From Tepidisphaeraceae bacterium (GTDB lineage Bacteria; Planctomycetota; Phycisphaerae; Tepidisphaerales; Tepidisphaeraceae), in contig DASYHQ010000059.1 in the NCBI GenBank assembly GCA_035998445.1, forward strand, positions 1 through 64,000: DNA of 64,000 bases. The letters are read 5' to 3'. Both the position numbers and the translations under genes were made by a program. Positions 7,510-17,434 of the stretch are shown piece after piece (within the stretch, counting starts at the first letter, position 1; each line of letters opens with the position of its first letter). Under the pieces are notes generated by a model. It was given only the letters and a program-made list of their open reading frames with translations. It was not told the origin of the DNA and ran no database searches.

Positions 7510-8793
7510 ATGCCGCTCGCCGAGAAAATCATTCGCGACCCCGTTCATGATGTGATCGCGTTCCGCGTCGATCGCCCGCTGGATGCGCTGCTGTTTCGCC
7601 TGATCAACGCGATCGAGTTCCAACGCCTTCGCCGCATTCGCCAGTTGGGGCTGGCCAGCCTGGCCTATCCCGGGGCCGACCACTCGCGCTACAGCCATAG
7701 CCTGGGCGTGATGGAGACGGCGCGGAAGATCATCGACCAGCTTCGCCGATCGTTCACGATCGACGAGGAAGGCGAGGCCGTCTGCATCGTGTCGGCGCTG
7801 CTGCACGATCTTGGCCATGGGCCGTTCAGCCACGTCTTCGAGCGCGTGAGCGGCATCCATCACGAACTGCTGACGCAGCGGGTGATCAGCGACCCCGACA
7901 GCGAGGTGCACCGCATCCTGTTCGGGTTCGACCGCCTGATGCCCGAGAAGGTGATCGACTTCCTCAACTGCCGGCCCAAACGCACGTTCTTCTGCGACAT
8001 CATCTCCAGCCAGCTGGACGCCGACCGCTTCGACTACCTGCTGCGCGACAACCTGATGACCGGCAGCCGCTACGGCGGGTTCGACCTCCGCTGGCTGCTG
8101 CACGCGCTGACGATCGACGAGGCCAGCGACCGGCTGGCGGTGACGTGGAAGGGCATCAGCGCCGTCGAGGCCTATTTGCAATCGCGCTTCCACATGTACC
8201 GCAACGTCTACTTCCATAAGGTCGTCCGCAGCGCCGAGGGCATGGTGAAGCTCGCGCTGCAACGCGCCCGCCTGCTGGCGGCGCAAGACCGCCTGCCGAA
8301 TTTGCGCGAGACGAACGTCTACAAGGCCCTGCTGGGCCAGCGCATGACGATGCAGGAGTTCGCCGAACTGGACGACGTGTCGGTGCTGTCTGGCTTCAAG
8401 GAATGGGCCCGCTCGACCGACCCGCTGCTGGCGATGCTCTGCAAGGGCCTGCTGTATCGCCGGGTGTTCAAGACGATCGAGCTGTCGCACGTGGACGCAC
8501 CCACCGCCGCCGATGCGTTCGCCCGCGCCAGCGACGCCGTCAAACGTGCCGGTGGCGAGCCGGCGTACGAACTCTTCTACGACGAGCCCGCCAGCACACC
8601 CTACGAAATGTTCGACCCCAAGGAGGCCGCCGCGGGGAAGGAGATTCTGGTGCAGGACATGAGCGGCAAGCTCACCCCCTTCGGCCAAGTCTCCCCCATG
8701 ACGCAGGCCCTGAACCGCCAACTGATGTTCCGGCGGTTGCACGTCGCGCCGGCGCACAAGGCGATCGTGACCGACGCGCTGGCGGGAACCTGA
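7510..8793 (+). CDS. HD-domain phosphohydrolase (SAMHD1/dGTPase-like)
   Basis: A 427-residue protein opening with KIIRDPVHDVIAF. It has the HD-superfamily metal site (H in GADHSRYSHSLGV near 60, HD in ALLHDLGHGPFSH near 98, and a downstream D in ADRFDYLLRDN near 178). This layout is typical of the COG1078 dNTP triphosphohydrolase-like group related to SAMHD1. The likely reaction is hydrolysis of dNTPs or another nucleotide in the cytoplasm. No regulatory domain is evident. It faces a convergent glycosyltransferase gene across a 640-bp palindromic spacer. Confidence 0.9.
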   Translation: MPLAEKIIRDPVHDVIAFRVDRPLDALLFRLINAIEFQRLRRIRQLGLASLAYPGADHSRYSHSLGVMETARKIIDQLRRSFTIDEEGEAVCIVSALLHDLGHGPFSHVFERVSGIHHELLTQRVISDPDSEVHRILFGFDRLMPEKVIDFLNCRPKRTFFCDIISSQLDADRFDYLLRDNLMTGSRYGGFDLRWLLHALTIDEASDRLAVTWKGISAVEAYLQSRFHMYRNVYFHKVVRSAEGMVKLALQRARLLAAQDRLPNLRETNVYKALLGQRMTMQEFAELDDVSVLSGFKEWARSTDPLLAMLCKGLLYRRVFKTIELSHVDAPTAADAFARASDAVKRAGGEPAYELFYDEPASTPYEMFDPKEAAAGKEILVQDMSGKLTPFGQVSPMTQALNRQLMFRRLHVAPAHKAIVTDALAGT

Positions 8794-8797
8794 GACG

Positions 8798-9437
8798 CTC
8801 TTCTGTAGGACAGGCATTCCTGCCTGTCTCTCCCCCCCCGTCTTCTCTCCCCCCGTATTCTGTCTCTCTCGCTCTTCTGTGGCACAGGCATTCTTGCCTG
8901 TGTCTCTTCGTCTTTGCATTGGTGGGACGGACATTCTCGTCTGCCTCTCTTGTGTTGCGCTTTCATGAAATCAAAAGAGACGCGAAGTCGCGAAGGCGCG
9001 AAGCAGGCGCGAAGGAAGACGCAGGAAATCCTGACCCCCGCGGCTCTCGACGGCGGTTTGGGTAAGGCGAAACGCGAATCCGTGCACCATTGTGCAACAT
9101 CGGGTGAGGACGATGGAGGTTCATGCGCGAAGCGCGTCGGCTATTCAGTTGTCAAAGAACACGCTATCCATCTCTACGCCCGCGCTGCGCAGTAGAGGCG
9201 ATTCTGGCGCAACGCCGATTCGTTTTCTTCGCGTCCTCCTTCGCGTTCTTCGCGCCTTCGCGTCTCTGCCTCTTCGCAATGGACAAGATGTCCGCCTCAC
9301 CAAAGACAGAAGTCGAAAGACGAATGGCAGAAGAGACACAGGCAAGAATGCCTGTGCCACAGAAGAGAGGCAGAGAGAATACGGGGAGAGTAAGACGGGG
9401 GGGAGAGACAGGCAGGAATGCCTGTCCTACAGAAGAG
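8798..9437. repeat. 640-bp nested palindrome made of mirrored repeat families (family B and GCGAAG words)
   Basis: The spacer between two convergent genes reads as mirrored layers. The outermost words CTCTTCTGTAGGACAGG and CCTGTCCTACAGAAGAG are exact reverse complements. Inside come C-rich tracts ending GTATTC/GAATAC, then TTCTGTGGCACAGGC and its complement, then GACGGACATTCTCGTC against GACAAGATGTCCG, and then GAGACGCGAAG-type words against CTTCGCGTCTC. The centre, about 9010-9210, is unique and shows no convincing gene. Short ORFs here arise from the repeats. Confidence 0.85.
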
Positions 9438-9470
9438 GTGTTCCGGCCATGACGCCATCATGTAAGCCGA

Positions 9471-11780
9471 CTAGCGTGCCGGCTGCGTCGCCGCCGGCGC
9501 AGTCGTCGCAGCGGTGGTGGGACGGATTGCGCGTGATGGGGCCGGCTTTGTGGCCGGGGCAGTGGTGGGCTTGGTCGCCGGAGCGGGCGCGGGTTTGGTC
9601 GACAGAACAGCCGCGGGCTTGGTTGCCGGGCTAAGCACTGGATTGGTGGCCGGGGCAACCGCGGGTTTTGCGGGCGGTGTGGCGGGCGGTGACTTCTTCA
9701 CGGGCGCCGTCGCGGGTGGCGGGGGCGGCGCGACTGGCTTCCTCGTGATCTCGACCACCTGCCACATCTGCACGCGGTCGGCCACGCGGGGCCGGGCGCG
9801 CGGGGGGCTGACGCGGATCGGGCGGTTGTCGCTGAGGACGACCGAGGGCTCCGACCATGTCGCAATCACCTTGGTGTCGTAGATTTTTTCGGGTGCGAAG
9901 CGCCGACGGCCACTGGTGACTTCGCTCTTCGTCGCGATGAAAAAGACGCGTTGGCCGGCGTTCAGCGCCGCGTCCATCAGGTCGTTCTGGCGCTTCACCA
10001 ACTGCGCGGTATTGTCGTCCTTCAGCAAATCGTAGAGCGCCTTGGCGCGGTGCGGCTGGAAGGGCTGGGCCTTGTCGAGGTCTTCGCTCAGGTCCGCCAG
10101 CCGTCGCACCGCCACTTCGTTGAAGAGGTCGGTCGGGTAGAACTGCCAGTCGCCCACCAGTTGCAGGTGGTGCATCAGGTTGTCCTTCGAGAAGACCACC
10201 GACCCCGCCGGCACGTTGGCGGCCACCACGTCGCCACCATCGCGCACGACGGTTTGGCCGCGCTGGTCCGATTCGACGTTGGCGATCGACGTGTTGAACG
10301 CCAGCGCGCAGCCGGCCAGCACGACCGTCGCGCCCGGCCGCAGGTAGAGCACGGGGCCGAGCACCAATCCCAGTATCGCGCCTGCCCCGGCGCTGGGCAG
10401 CGTGTTCCAGCCATCGTCGATGCGCGACAGCATCGCGCCGATCATCGCCCCGGCGACGGCGCAGAGCCCGGCGATCTCCAGGATGCGGCGCGGTGGCGCG
10501 TGGGAGACGTCCAGCAACCGCATCGCGACCATCGCCGCCGCCGCCATCGCCGGGAAGACCGTCAGAAAGAACCGCGAGTACCCGATCGCCAGGCTGTCGG
10601 GCGCCCAGTAGTAGACCGTGTAGATGAACACGCACGGCAGCGCCCACGCCGTCATCACCAGCGCCGGCCGCACGTCGTGCCGGAACCAGACCGCCAGGCC
10701 GATCATGGCGATCGGGAAGAGGAACATCAGCCCGGTCATGTAGAACTGTCGCAGCATCGTGTCCCAGTTCTCGGCGAAGTGCGCCCAGAGAAAGCCGGTG
10801 CTCTCGTTCGTGGGGTCGTACCCCGTGGGGCTGCCGAAGTAGGACATGTTGACCGCGAGCAGTGCGCCGACCGGAATCGCCCAGGCGATGAAGAGCGCGA
10901 TCGCCTGCAGCAACGGCTCGCGCTTCCACGACCAACGTGCGGTCGCGGACGCGTCTGGCGGTGCGTCGGCATTGGCAGGATCGCCGGTCTGCTGATTACG
11001 CTTCCACCGTAGCCGCCCCGCGTGCGCGTCGTAGCATGCGAACAGCGCGACCGACGCGATCGGCAGCAACAGCAGCCCTTCGGTATAGCGGATGGTGACG
11101 GCCGTCCCCAGCAGCAGACCGGCGGCGATCACCCGGGCCCAGGGTGCCCAGCCGATCTTGGGCGATTGCCACCACGAAAGCAGCAGCGCCATGCCCCACG
11201 CCACGGTGCAGAGCGCGGTCGCGTGGCTGTTGGGGTTGTTGGTCAGCCCCATGGTGACGGGGCTGGTCGCCACCACCAGCAGGGCCAGCAGGCCATAGAA
11301 CGCGCCGACCCATCGGCTGACGATGTGGTACGTCGCAAGTAGTGCCAGGCTCATGGCGATCGGGTTGACGAGGTAGACGAGCTTCACGCCCCCGATCGCC
11401 AGCGCCACGGCGTAGATCGCCGGCAGGCCGATGGGGTACTTGGGGTAATACACGCCCGGCTCGGCGCCCGTCACCCACATTCGCCCGACGAACGCGTACG
11501 GGTCGACTGGCTTCACCGCCATCGAGCCGGTCTCCAGCAGTCGTTTGGCGCCGTACAGGTAGCCGTTCTGGTCGACGCCGCCGTGGGCCGGCACCCAGTA
11601 CTGCATCGCCACCCAGAAGTAAGCCGCCGCCAACGCCAGCGCCACCAGGTGATACAGCCAGCGGCGATAGCGGGGTTCAGCGCCTGACGCCGACAAGGGC
11701 AGCACCGCGCGCGACGCACCTCCGGTGTCGGTCAGATCGATCGGACGAAAGGAGGAGGACTGAAGGATGACGAACCTCAA
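9471..11780 (-). CDS. Large membrane glycosyltransferase (GT39/PMT-like, GT-C fold)
   Basis: A 769-residue protein with about eleven membrane helices from residue 45 to about 470. The first external loop carries HGGVDQNGYLYGAKRL. Asp in this loop is the usual catalytic position of GT-C enzymes using polyprenyl-phosphate sugars. VYYPKYPIGLPAIYAVAL matches the dolichyl-phosphate mannosyltransferase-like superfamily. A soluble extracytoplasmic part follows, and the last 90 residues are Pro/Ala/Thr-rich repeats (ATKPAP, TTAPATKP), possibly a wall-spanning or disordered tail. It probably decorates cell-envelope proteins or glycans. The acceptor and sugar are unknown. It is convergent with the HD gene. 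Confidence 0.75.
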   Translation of the reverse strand: MRFVILQSSSFRPIDLTDTGGASRAVLPLSASGAEPRYRRWLYHLVALALAAAYFWVAMQYWVPAHGGVDQNGYLYGAKRLLETGSMAVKPVDPYAFVGRMWVTGAEPGVYYPKYPIGLPAIYAVALAIGGVKLVYLVNPIAMSLALLATYHIVSRWVGAFYGLLALLVVATSPVTMGLTNNPNSHATALCTVAWGMALLLSWWQSPKIGWAPWARVIAAGLLLGTAVTIRYTEGLLLLPIASVALFACYDAHAGRLRWKRNQQTGDPANADAPPDASATARWSWKREPLLQAIALFIAWAIPVGALLAVNMSYFGSPTGYDPTNESTGFLWAHFAENWDTMLRQFYMTGLMFLFPIAMIGLAVWFRHDVRPALVMTAWALPCVFIYTVYYWAPDSLAIGYSRFFLTVFPAMAAAAMVAMRLLDVSHAPPRRILEIAGLCAVAGAMIGAMLSRIDDGWNTLPSAGAGAILGLVLGPVLYLRPGATVVLAGCALAFNTSIANVESDQRGQTVVRDGGDVVAANVPAGSVVFSKDNLMHHLQLVGDWQFYPTDLFNEVAVRRLADLSEDLDKAQPFQPHRAKALYDLLKDDNTAQLVKRQNDLMDAALNAGQRVFFIATKSEVTSGRRRFAPEKIYDTKVIATWSEPSVVLSDNRPIRVSPPRARPRVADRVQMWQVVEITRKPVAPPPPPATAPVKKSPPATPPAKPAVAPATNPVLSPATKPAAVLSTKPAPAPATKPTTAPATKPAPSRAIRPTTAATTAPAATQPAR

Positions 11781-11974
11781 AGAAGTACCAAACGAACCGA
11801 GCGCGGAACCAAAAACGTCGTAGTCGCATCGACGGCGTACCGTCGACGACGGTGAGACGCATCACAGGGCGCTGCGCACCAGAACGATCTACCTCTACTA
11901 CCAACGGGTTAGGCACGCGTTTGGAGAACGCGGCGCAGCGGGAAAAATTGCCGCTCCGCCCTTCCGCTGGCGAA

Positions 11975-12003
11975 TTGACTGGCATTTTATCGAGGGCTAT
12001 AGT
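11975..12003 (+). promoter_or_regulatory. Predicted sigma-70-type promoter of citrate synthase
   Basis: TTGACT at 11975-11980 and TATAGT at 11998-12003 are separated by exactly 17 bases. Start of transcription near 12010 would give a leader of about 155 bases before the citrate synthase ATG at 12165. This is one of the best hexamer pairs in the window, in an otherwise GC-rich region. Confidence 0.6.
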
Positions 12004-12164
12004 CCGCGCGGCGACCGTGCCCATGCGAGCGCAGCGGTGTTTCGGGCCTGTTTCGCCCCTCGTGGATCGCCCTGCCGGTTCAGGCGGTGGATCGACCCGG
12101 TGTATCGACCTATCTTTTGTCCGATGTCCCGACCTCGCGCGGGGCGCCCCCAACAGGTGACTAC

Positions 12165-13343
12165 ATGAGCGCAGCTGCCGCGACTTCTCCCAAGCCCGCC
12201 GGTGGACTCGAAGGCGTCGTCGCCGCCCAGAGCGCGATCTGCTTCATCGATGGCAACGCCGGCCGGTTGGTCTACCGCGGTTACGAGATCCAAGACCTCG
12301 TGGAGAACGCCAGCTTCGAGGAGGTCGCCTACCTGCTGTGGCACAAGAAGCTGCCGAACAAGACGGAATTGGCCGCGCTGAAGCAGGAGATCGCTGCCGT
12401 GCAGGTGCCGCAGAGCGTGTTCGCGGTGCTTGGGGCGTTACCTTCGAAGACCCAGCCGATGGACGCGCTGCGCACGGCCGTCAGCGCCGCCGCCGGTGAA
12501 GATGCGGATCTGGTGGACGACGCCGCCAGTAGCAACACGCCCGGCGCGAACCTGCGCAAGTCGGTCCGATTGACGGCGATGTTCCCGATCATCGTGACGG
12601 CGTACCATCGCATTCGCGAGGGCAAGCAGCCGATCCAGCCCGATCCGTCGCTGTCGATTGCCGGCAACTTCCTGTACACGCTGACGGGCAACAAGCCGCA
12701 CGACACGCTGACGCGCGTGATGGACGCCGCCCTCGTCCTGCACGCCGAGCACGGCTTCAACGCAAGCACGTTCGCCGCCCGTGTCACTGCTGCAACATTG
12801 TCCGACGTGCACGCCGCCATCACCGCCGCCTTAGCGGCGCTGAAGGGCCCGCTGCATGGCGGGGCCAATCAGGACGTGATGGAGTTCCTGCTGAAGTGTT
12901 CCGACACGCAAAACGCCGTCGCCACGGCCAGGCAGATGCTGGCCAACAAGCAGAAGATGCCGGGCTTCGGCCATCGCGTGTACAAGACCTTCGACCCCCG
13001 CGCCCACTTCCTTCGCAAGATGAGCAAACAGCTCGGCGAGGCCGCGGGGAACACGAAGTGGTACGAGATGAGCGAGGCCCTCATCCCGATCATGAAGGAC
13101 ACGCCCAAGACCGACGGTTCGCCGATGAACCTGAACCCGAACGTCGACTTCTTCAGCGCCAGCACGTACTACACGATGAACATCCCGCTGGATTTGTTCA
13201 CCCCGATCTTCGCGATCGCCCGCGTCACCGGGTGGACCGCCCACGTGATGGAACAGCACCAGAACAACCGCATCATCCGCCCCACCGACGACTACGTCGG
13301 CCCGTTCGGCCTGAAGGTGGTGCCGATCGATCAGCGGAGCTAG
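12165..13343 (+). CDS. gltA: Citrate synthase
   Basis: From the ATG at 12165, with AGGTGA five bases upstream, the product is 392 residues, the short-form citrate synthase length. Conserved blocks are YRGYEIQDL (N-terminal), GPLHGGANQDVM (His of the active site, near 232), GFGHRVYKTFDPRA (second His, near 267) and TGWTAHVMEQ (near 350). It condenses oxaloacetate and acetyl-CoA in the TCA cycle; 2-methylcitrate synthase activity is possible for this subgroup. An in-frame extension upstream to 12087 lacks family residues and is not used. It is transcribed alone, convergent with alanine dehydrogenase. Confidence 0.95.
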   Translation: MSAAAATSPKPAGGLEGVVAAQSAICFIDGNAGRLVYRGYEIQDLVENASFEEVAYLLWHKKLPNKTELAALKQEIAAVQVPQSVFAVLGALPSKTQPMDALRTAVSAAAGEDADLVDDAASSNTPGANLRKSVRLTAMFPIIVTAYHRIREGKQPIQPDPSLSIAGNFLYTLTGNKPHDTLTRVMDAALVLHAEHGFNASTFAARVTAATLSDVHAAITAALAALKGPLHGGANQDVMEFLLKCSDTQNAVATARQMLANKQKMPGFGHRVYKTFDPRAHFLRKMSKQLGEAAGNTKWYEMSEALIPIMKDTPKTDGSPMNLNPNVDFFSASTYYTMNIPLDLFTPIFAIARVTGWTAHVMEQHQNNRIIRPTDDYVGPFGLKVVPIDQRS

Positions 13344-13519
13344 TCGAACCCTTAGTTTAGAGCACCGTAGGCGTTTGAAGGTGCCGGCCGGCGAGACGGT
13401 GTCGATCGGCCCGTCCCAACGACTGCGCCGACACCTGGAGCCGGCGATGATCCGCATCGGCTGATGACGTGAACTGCCCTGCGAGCCGCCCATGCCTCGG
13501 TTGGAGCGCAGTATCCGTC

Positions 13520-14617
13520 CTACCTCGCCTGCAACGGCAACTGCAGCGCCTCGGCAACCGCGGCGTTGGTTACGCGGCCGGCGGTCATGTTGATGCCTTC
13601 GCCAAGGCCGGTGTCTTCCTCCGCGGCTTGGGCGTAACCCTTACCGGCGATCCGCACCGCGTACGGCAGCGTGGCGTTGCACAGCGCCGCAGTGCTCGTG
13701 CGGCCGACGGCGCCGGGCATGTTGGTGACGCAGTAGTGGACGACGCCGTCGACGACGTACGTGGGGTTCTGGTGCGTGGTCGGCCGGCTGGTTTCGATGC
13801 AGCCGCCCTGGTCGATCGCAACGTCGACGATCACGCTGCCGTTCTTCATCGTGGCGAGATCGGCCTTCGTGATGAGCCGTGGCGCCTTGGCGCCGGGAAT
13901 GAGTACCGCGCCCACGACGAGGTCCGCTTTGCGCAGCCCGTCGGCGATCGTGAACGGATCGGAAAAGATCACGTCGACGTTCGGCGGCATCACGTCGTCC
14001 AGGTAGCGCAGCCGATCGAGGTTGATGTCCATCAACTGAACGTGCGCCCCAAGGCCCGCAGCGATCTTGGCGGCGTTGGTGCCGACGATGCCGGCGCCCA
14101 GCACCAGCACCTCCGCCGGCGCCACACCGGGCACGCCACCCAGCAAAATGCCGCGGCCCATCATCGGCTTTTCGAGGTACTTGGCGCCTTCCTGAATCGA
14201 CAGCTTGCCGGCGATCTCGCTCATGGGCGTCAGCAACGGCAGGCGGCCCTGGCGGTCCTTGATCGTCTCGTACGCGATGGCGGTGATCTTCGCGTTCAGG
14301 CACGCCTTGGCCAGTTCCGGCTCGGCGGCGAAGTGGAAGTAGGTGAAGAGGATCTGCCCCTCGTGGAACATGCCCACTTCCTGCTTCTGCGGCTCCTTCA
14401 CCTTCACGATCATGTCGGCGGCGTACACGTCCCTGGCCGATGGCACGATGGTCGCGCCGGCGGCGGCGTAGTCGTCGTTGGCGAAGCCGCTGCCCGCGCC
14501 GGCGTCGGCCTCAATCAGCACCTCGTGCCCGGCCTTCACCAGCACGCTGGCCCCCACCGGCATCATGCCCACCCGGTACTCGTCGGGCTTCACTTCTTTC
14601 GGAACGCCGATTCGCAT
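13520..14617 (-). CDS. ald: Alanine dehydrogenase
   Basis: The 365-residue length is typical. The N-terminus MRIGVPKEVKPDEYRVGM with a following VLVKAGHEVLIEADAGAGSGF is the AlaDH/PNT signature. The Rossmann motif VLVLGAGIVGTNAAKIA is near 170-187, with Asp (LMDIN) after it indicating NAD use. Catalytic Lys and His positions (K near 73, H near 94) fall in the KVKEP and FTYFHFAAEPEL blocks. It interconverts L-alanine and pyruvate plus ammonia in the cytoplasm. It is divergent from the NtrC-type activator gene across a 227-base spacer. Confidence 0.93.
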   Translation of the reverse strand: MRIGVPKEVKPDEYRVGMMPVGASVLVKAGHEVLIEADAGAGSGFANDDYAAAGATIVPSARDVYAADMIVKVKEPQKQEVGMFHEGQILFTYFHFAAEPELAKACLNAKITAIAYETIKDRQGRLPLLTPMSEIAGKLSIQEGAKYLEKPMMGRGILLGGVPGVAPAEVLVLGAGIVGTNAAKIAAGLGAHVQLMDINLDRLRYLDDVMPPNVDVIFSDPFTIADGLRKADLVVGAVLIPGAKAPRLITKADLATMKNGSVIVDVAIDQGGCIETSRPTTHQNPTYVVDGVVHYCVTNMPGAVGRTSTAALCNATLPYAVRIAGKGYAQAAEEDTGLGEGINMTAGRVTNAAVAEALQLPLQAR

Positions 14618-14631
14618 GGTTGTGTCCGTGG

Positions 14632-14838
14632 TCAGGGGTCCGTTGTCAGTTGTTGTTGCGGGATCGCAACACGACCGATAATACCCGCCTCACCATGACG
14701 CAGCGAATCGGTCTCCTGGAAATGTGGATGTCGCTTACCGTCATCACGCCGCATTGCCGATGAACGTTGAACGCCACGATGTTGTGGAAACGCCTCATTG
14801 CGCAGTAGCAACGGATTACGGACAACTGACGACGGACC
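14632..14838. repeat. Degenerate inverted repeat between ald and the NtrC-type gene
   Basis: GTGGTCAGGGGTCCGTTG near 14632 is mirrored by ACGGACAACTGACGACGG near 14818, with TTGTCAGTTG facing CAACTGAC. The arms are imperfect. Because it lies in the divergent promoter region of two genes it could affect their control, but no operator or sigma-54 site is clear. Confidence 0.5.
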
Positions 14839-14844
14839 AGACCC

Positions 14845-16272
14845 ATGCTTCAAGCCAACACGCCGCACAAGTCGCGACTGCTCATCCTGGATGAGGACCG
14901 CATTATCCTCCAATCGCTCTCGCAGTTCCTGCGCCGCGAGGGGTACGAGGTGAAGACGTGCGACTCGCCCGAGGCGGCCATGGCGCAGATGGAAGGCGAC
15001 GCGATCGATCTGCTGCTGGTCGACGTGAACATGCCGGGCATCAAGCCCGCCGAGTTTCTGCGGCAGATCCGCAGGCGGTTCCCGAACATGGTGGTGGTCG
15101 TCATCACATCGTACGGGTCGATCGAAGGGGCCGTCGAGGCGACCAAGATGGGCGCGTTCGATTACCTGACGAAGCCGATCGTGGACGACGAGATTCGCGT
15201 GGTGATCGAGAAGGCCGTACGGCAACAGTCGCTGCTGTTCGAAAATCACACGCTGCGCCAGCAACTCGATCTGCGGTTCGGGCTCGAGAACATCGTTGGG
15301 CACGACCACAAGATGCTGAAGGTGTTCGATTTGGTCGACGCCGTCGCCAACAGCCGTACGAACGTGCTCATCAGCGGCGAGAGCGGCACCGGCAAGTCGC
15401 TGTGCGCCCGCGCGATCCACCACCGTTCCCCGCGGCGGGATAAGCCGTTCGTTGAGGTCAGCTGCGGCGCGCTGCCGGACAACCTGTTGGAGAGCGAGTT
15501 GTTCGGTCACGTGCGCGGCGCGTTCACCGGCGCGATCGCCGACAAGCAGGGCCGGTTCCTGGCGGCCGACGGGGGCACGCTGTTTCTGGACGAGATCAAC
15601 TCCGCCCCGCCGGCGATGCAGGTGAAGCTGCTGCGCGTGTTGCAGGAGCGCGCGTTCGAACCGGTGGGCAGCGATCAGACGCAGACGGTGGACGTGCGCG
15701 TCGTGCTGGCCAGCAACGCCGATCTGGCGACGCTGGTGGCCGAGGGAAAGTTTCGGCAGGACTTGTACTACCGCATTAACGTGGTCAACCTGCGCCTGCC
15801 GAGCCTGCGCGAGCGGCTCGGCGACATCGCGCTGCTCGCCAACCATTTCTTGCAGACGTACAAGAAAGAGACCGGCCGCGAGATCATCGGCTTCACCGAA
15901 GCAGCCATGAGCACCATGCAGCGGTACAACTGGCCGGGCAACGTGCGTGAGCTGGAGAACGCGGTCGAGCGGGCGGTCGTGTTGTCGCGATCGCCGCAGA
16001 TTGACGCGGATGATTTGCCCGAGGCGCTGCTGGACCGCCCCGCCTATGTCACCTCGACACGCGATGGCGCCGGCGACGCCGCCCCAACGTTCGGTGATCT
16101 GCCGATGGCACTGGAGGTGGCGCTGGAGGTGCCGGAGCGCACGATTATCGAGAAGGCCCTCAAGCGCAACAACTGGAGCCGCCAGGCGACGGCCGCGGAA
16201 CTGGATGTGAACCGGACGACGCTTTACAAGAAGATGCGCAAATATCGATTGGACGTGGGCGAGGTGAACTGA
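14845..16272 (+). CDS. NtrC-family sigma-54-dependent response regulator
   Basis: A 475-residue protein with three domains. The N-terminal receiver (residues 8-120) has phospho-acceptor Asp in [10 protein letters not shown] and conserved Lys in YLTKPI. The AAA+ central domain (about 145-385) has Walker A GESGTGKS, the sigma-54 contact loop GAFTGA and Walker [10 protein letters not shown]. The C-terminal Fis-type helix-turn-helix reads [22 protein letters not shown]. All three needed features are intact, so it should activate sigma-54 promoters on phosphorylation. No histidine kinase is adjacent. Its targets are unknown. Confidence 0.95.
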   Translation: MLQANTPHKSRLLILDEDRIILQSLSQFLRREGYEVKTCDSPEAAMAQMEGDAIDLLLVDVNMPGIKPAEFLRQIRRRFPNMVVVVITSYGSIEGAVEATKMGAFDYLTKPIVDDEIRVVIEKAVRQQSLLFENHTLRQQLDLRFGLENIVGHDHKMLKVFDLVDAVANSRTNVLISGESGTGKSLCARAIHHRSPRRDKPFVEVSCGALPDNLLESELFGHVRGAFTGAIADKQGRFLAADGGTLFLDEINSAPPAMQVKLLRVLQERAFEPVGSDQTQTVDVRVVLASNADLATLVAEGKFRQDLYYRINVVNLRLPSLRERLGDIALLANHFLQTYKKETGREIIGFTEAAMSTMQRYNWPGNVRELENAVERAVVLSRSPQIDADDLPEALLDRPAYVTSTRDGAGDAAPTFGDLPMALEVALEVPERTIIEKALKRNNWSRQATAAELDVNRTTLYKKMRKYRLDVGEVN

Positions 16273-16291
16273 ATCTCTGGTTCCTCCGGTT

Positions 16292-16317
16292 CCTCTCCCA
16301 TGCACTCATGGGAGAGG
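16292..16317. terminator. Hairpin after the NtrC-type gene
   Basis: CCTCTCCCAT and ATGGGAGAGG form a perfect 10-bp stem with loop GCACTC, 20 bases past the stop at 16272 and before a convergent small gene. There is no T-run, so it may act as an mRNA-end stabiliser or a rho-assisted site rather than an intrinsic terminator. Confidence 0.45.
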
Positions 16318-16355
16318 CACCGAAGTGCATGCTTACGGATATCGCGAATTCACAA

Positions 16356-16655
16356 CTAATTCTTCCCGCGCGTGCCCAGTTTTTCCGAGCCACCGAAATC
16401 GCGGTCACCGCGAAGGCCACCTTCGTTCTGGCCGGTCATGTCGTCCGTTTTCGGTTGCATCTCTCCGCCATGATGTTGGGGCAGATTCCGGCGGCCAATG
16501 TCGGTCACCGTGTCGTTGTAGCCCGTCGGACGTCCCTGATCGGGCAGCTGGCTGGCCTCTAAGCCGGACTGATCCACAAAGCGGCGCTTGTTCGCCTCAT
16601 CCCGTGCCTCGGCCTCGGCGGACTGCTCGTTACCACTCTTTTGCTTACGTGCCAT
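16356..16655 (-). CDS. Small hydrophilic protein of unknown function
   Basis: A 99-residue, highly charged protein without hydrophobic helices (KKxGNEQSAEAEARDEANKR-like start, Gly/Asp/Glu-rich end DMTGQNEGGLRGDRDFGGSE). A strong AAGGAG ribosome binding site lies seven bases before the ATG at 16655, which is the main support for it being real. Composition suggests an intrinsically disordered or stress-related small protein; no family is recognised. It is divergent from the lone receiver gene at 16826. Confidence 0.6.
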   Translation of the reverse strand: MARKQKSGNEQSAEAEARDEANKRRFVDQSGLEASQLPDQGRPTGYNDTVTDIGRRNLPQHHGGEMQPKTDDMTGQNEGGLRGDRDFGGSEKLGTRGKN

Positions 16656-16825
16656 GATGAGCTCCTTTCACTTTTCCGTTGCAGATGCAGTGCCATCCGG
16701 CCGGATTTACCTCGGATTTCGCGGCCGATTTTGCATCGGACTCCTCTCGGCGTAAATCAAACCCCCTCCGCCGAAACGGCGCTCCGACTTGACGGCCGAT
16801 TCAGATCAGTCCACCATCCACGTCC

Positions 16826-17434
16826 ATGGCGCGAATTCTCATCGTCGACGATCACCTCGAGACCTGTCGCGTGATGAGCCTGCTCGTCAAACATCTCGGG
16901 CACGAGGCGTTCGCGATCAACTCCGGCAACGACGCGATCGCCTTTCTCAAACGCAGTTCGGTCGACCTGATCATCCTAGACATCATGATGCCGGTCCTGA
17001 GCGGGATGGACGTGCTGCGCACGCTGCGCCGCAGCCAGGACACCGCCATGACCCCCGTGATCATGATGACCGCCATCACGGATCCGCTAACGCGCCAGGA
17101 GGCGATGCAGGCGGGCGCCAACGACTATTGGGTGAAGGCGACGGTCGACGTGACCGAACTGGAAAAGCGGATCAACTACCACGTGAAGCGGCGAGCAACC
17201 GACGATAACGAGCGTGTCGGCAGAGTGGTCGGCACGATATCGCCGTCGCTTGAACTGATGCAATCCTTGATGAGCGTCAGCCCGATGAATCCCCCCACGG
17301 TCGTTCAAGCGCGCGAGGCTCAACCGAACGTCACCTGGCGCGCAATGCTAATGGCGATGTTGAGCGCATTCCGCCATGCAATGACCAGCGGCGCGTTTCG
17401 CGCCTACAGCCCCAGCACGTCGGCGACGGTGTAG
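16826..17434 (+). CDS. Stand-alone response-regulator receiver protein
   Basis: A 202-residue protein. The receiver domain occupies residues 1-125, with acidic pocket DDH, phospho-acceptor Asp in LIILDIMMPVLSG, Thr in MMTAI and Lys in YWVKAT. The Lys is followed by Ala rather than the usual Pro. The remaining 75 residues match no output domain that I recognise. It may act by protein contact, as do CheY-like receivers. Its last 31 bases overlap the end of convergent dapB. Confidence 0.85.
   Translation: MARILIVDDHLETCRVMSLLVKHLGHEAFAINSGNDAIAFLKRSSVDLIILDIMMPVLSGMDVLRTLRRSQDTAMTPVIMMTAITDPLTRQEAMQAGANDYWVKATVDVTELEKRINYHVKRRATDDNERVGRVVGTISPSLELMQSLMSVSPMNPPTVVQAREAQPNVTWRAMLMAMLSAFRHAMTSGAFRAYSPSTSATV

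Noticed and set aside
8914-9634. Several short open frames with TGRNACPTE, GQAFLPVS or similar.
   Set aside because: They are translations of family B palindromes, occur on both strands, and lack conserved domains or ribosome binding sites.
17404-17434. 31-base overlap of the receiver and dapB genes as a frameshift sign.
   Set aside because: The genes are convergent and dapB has its normal C-terminus, so a simple tail overlap is sufficient explanation.
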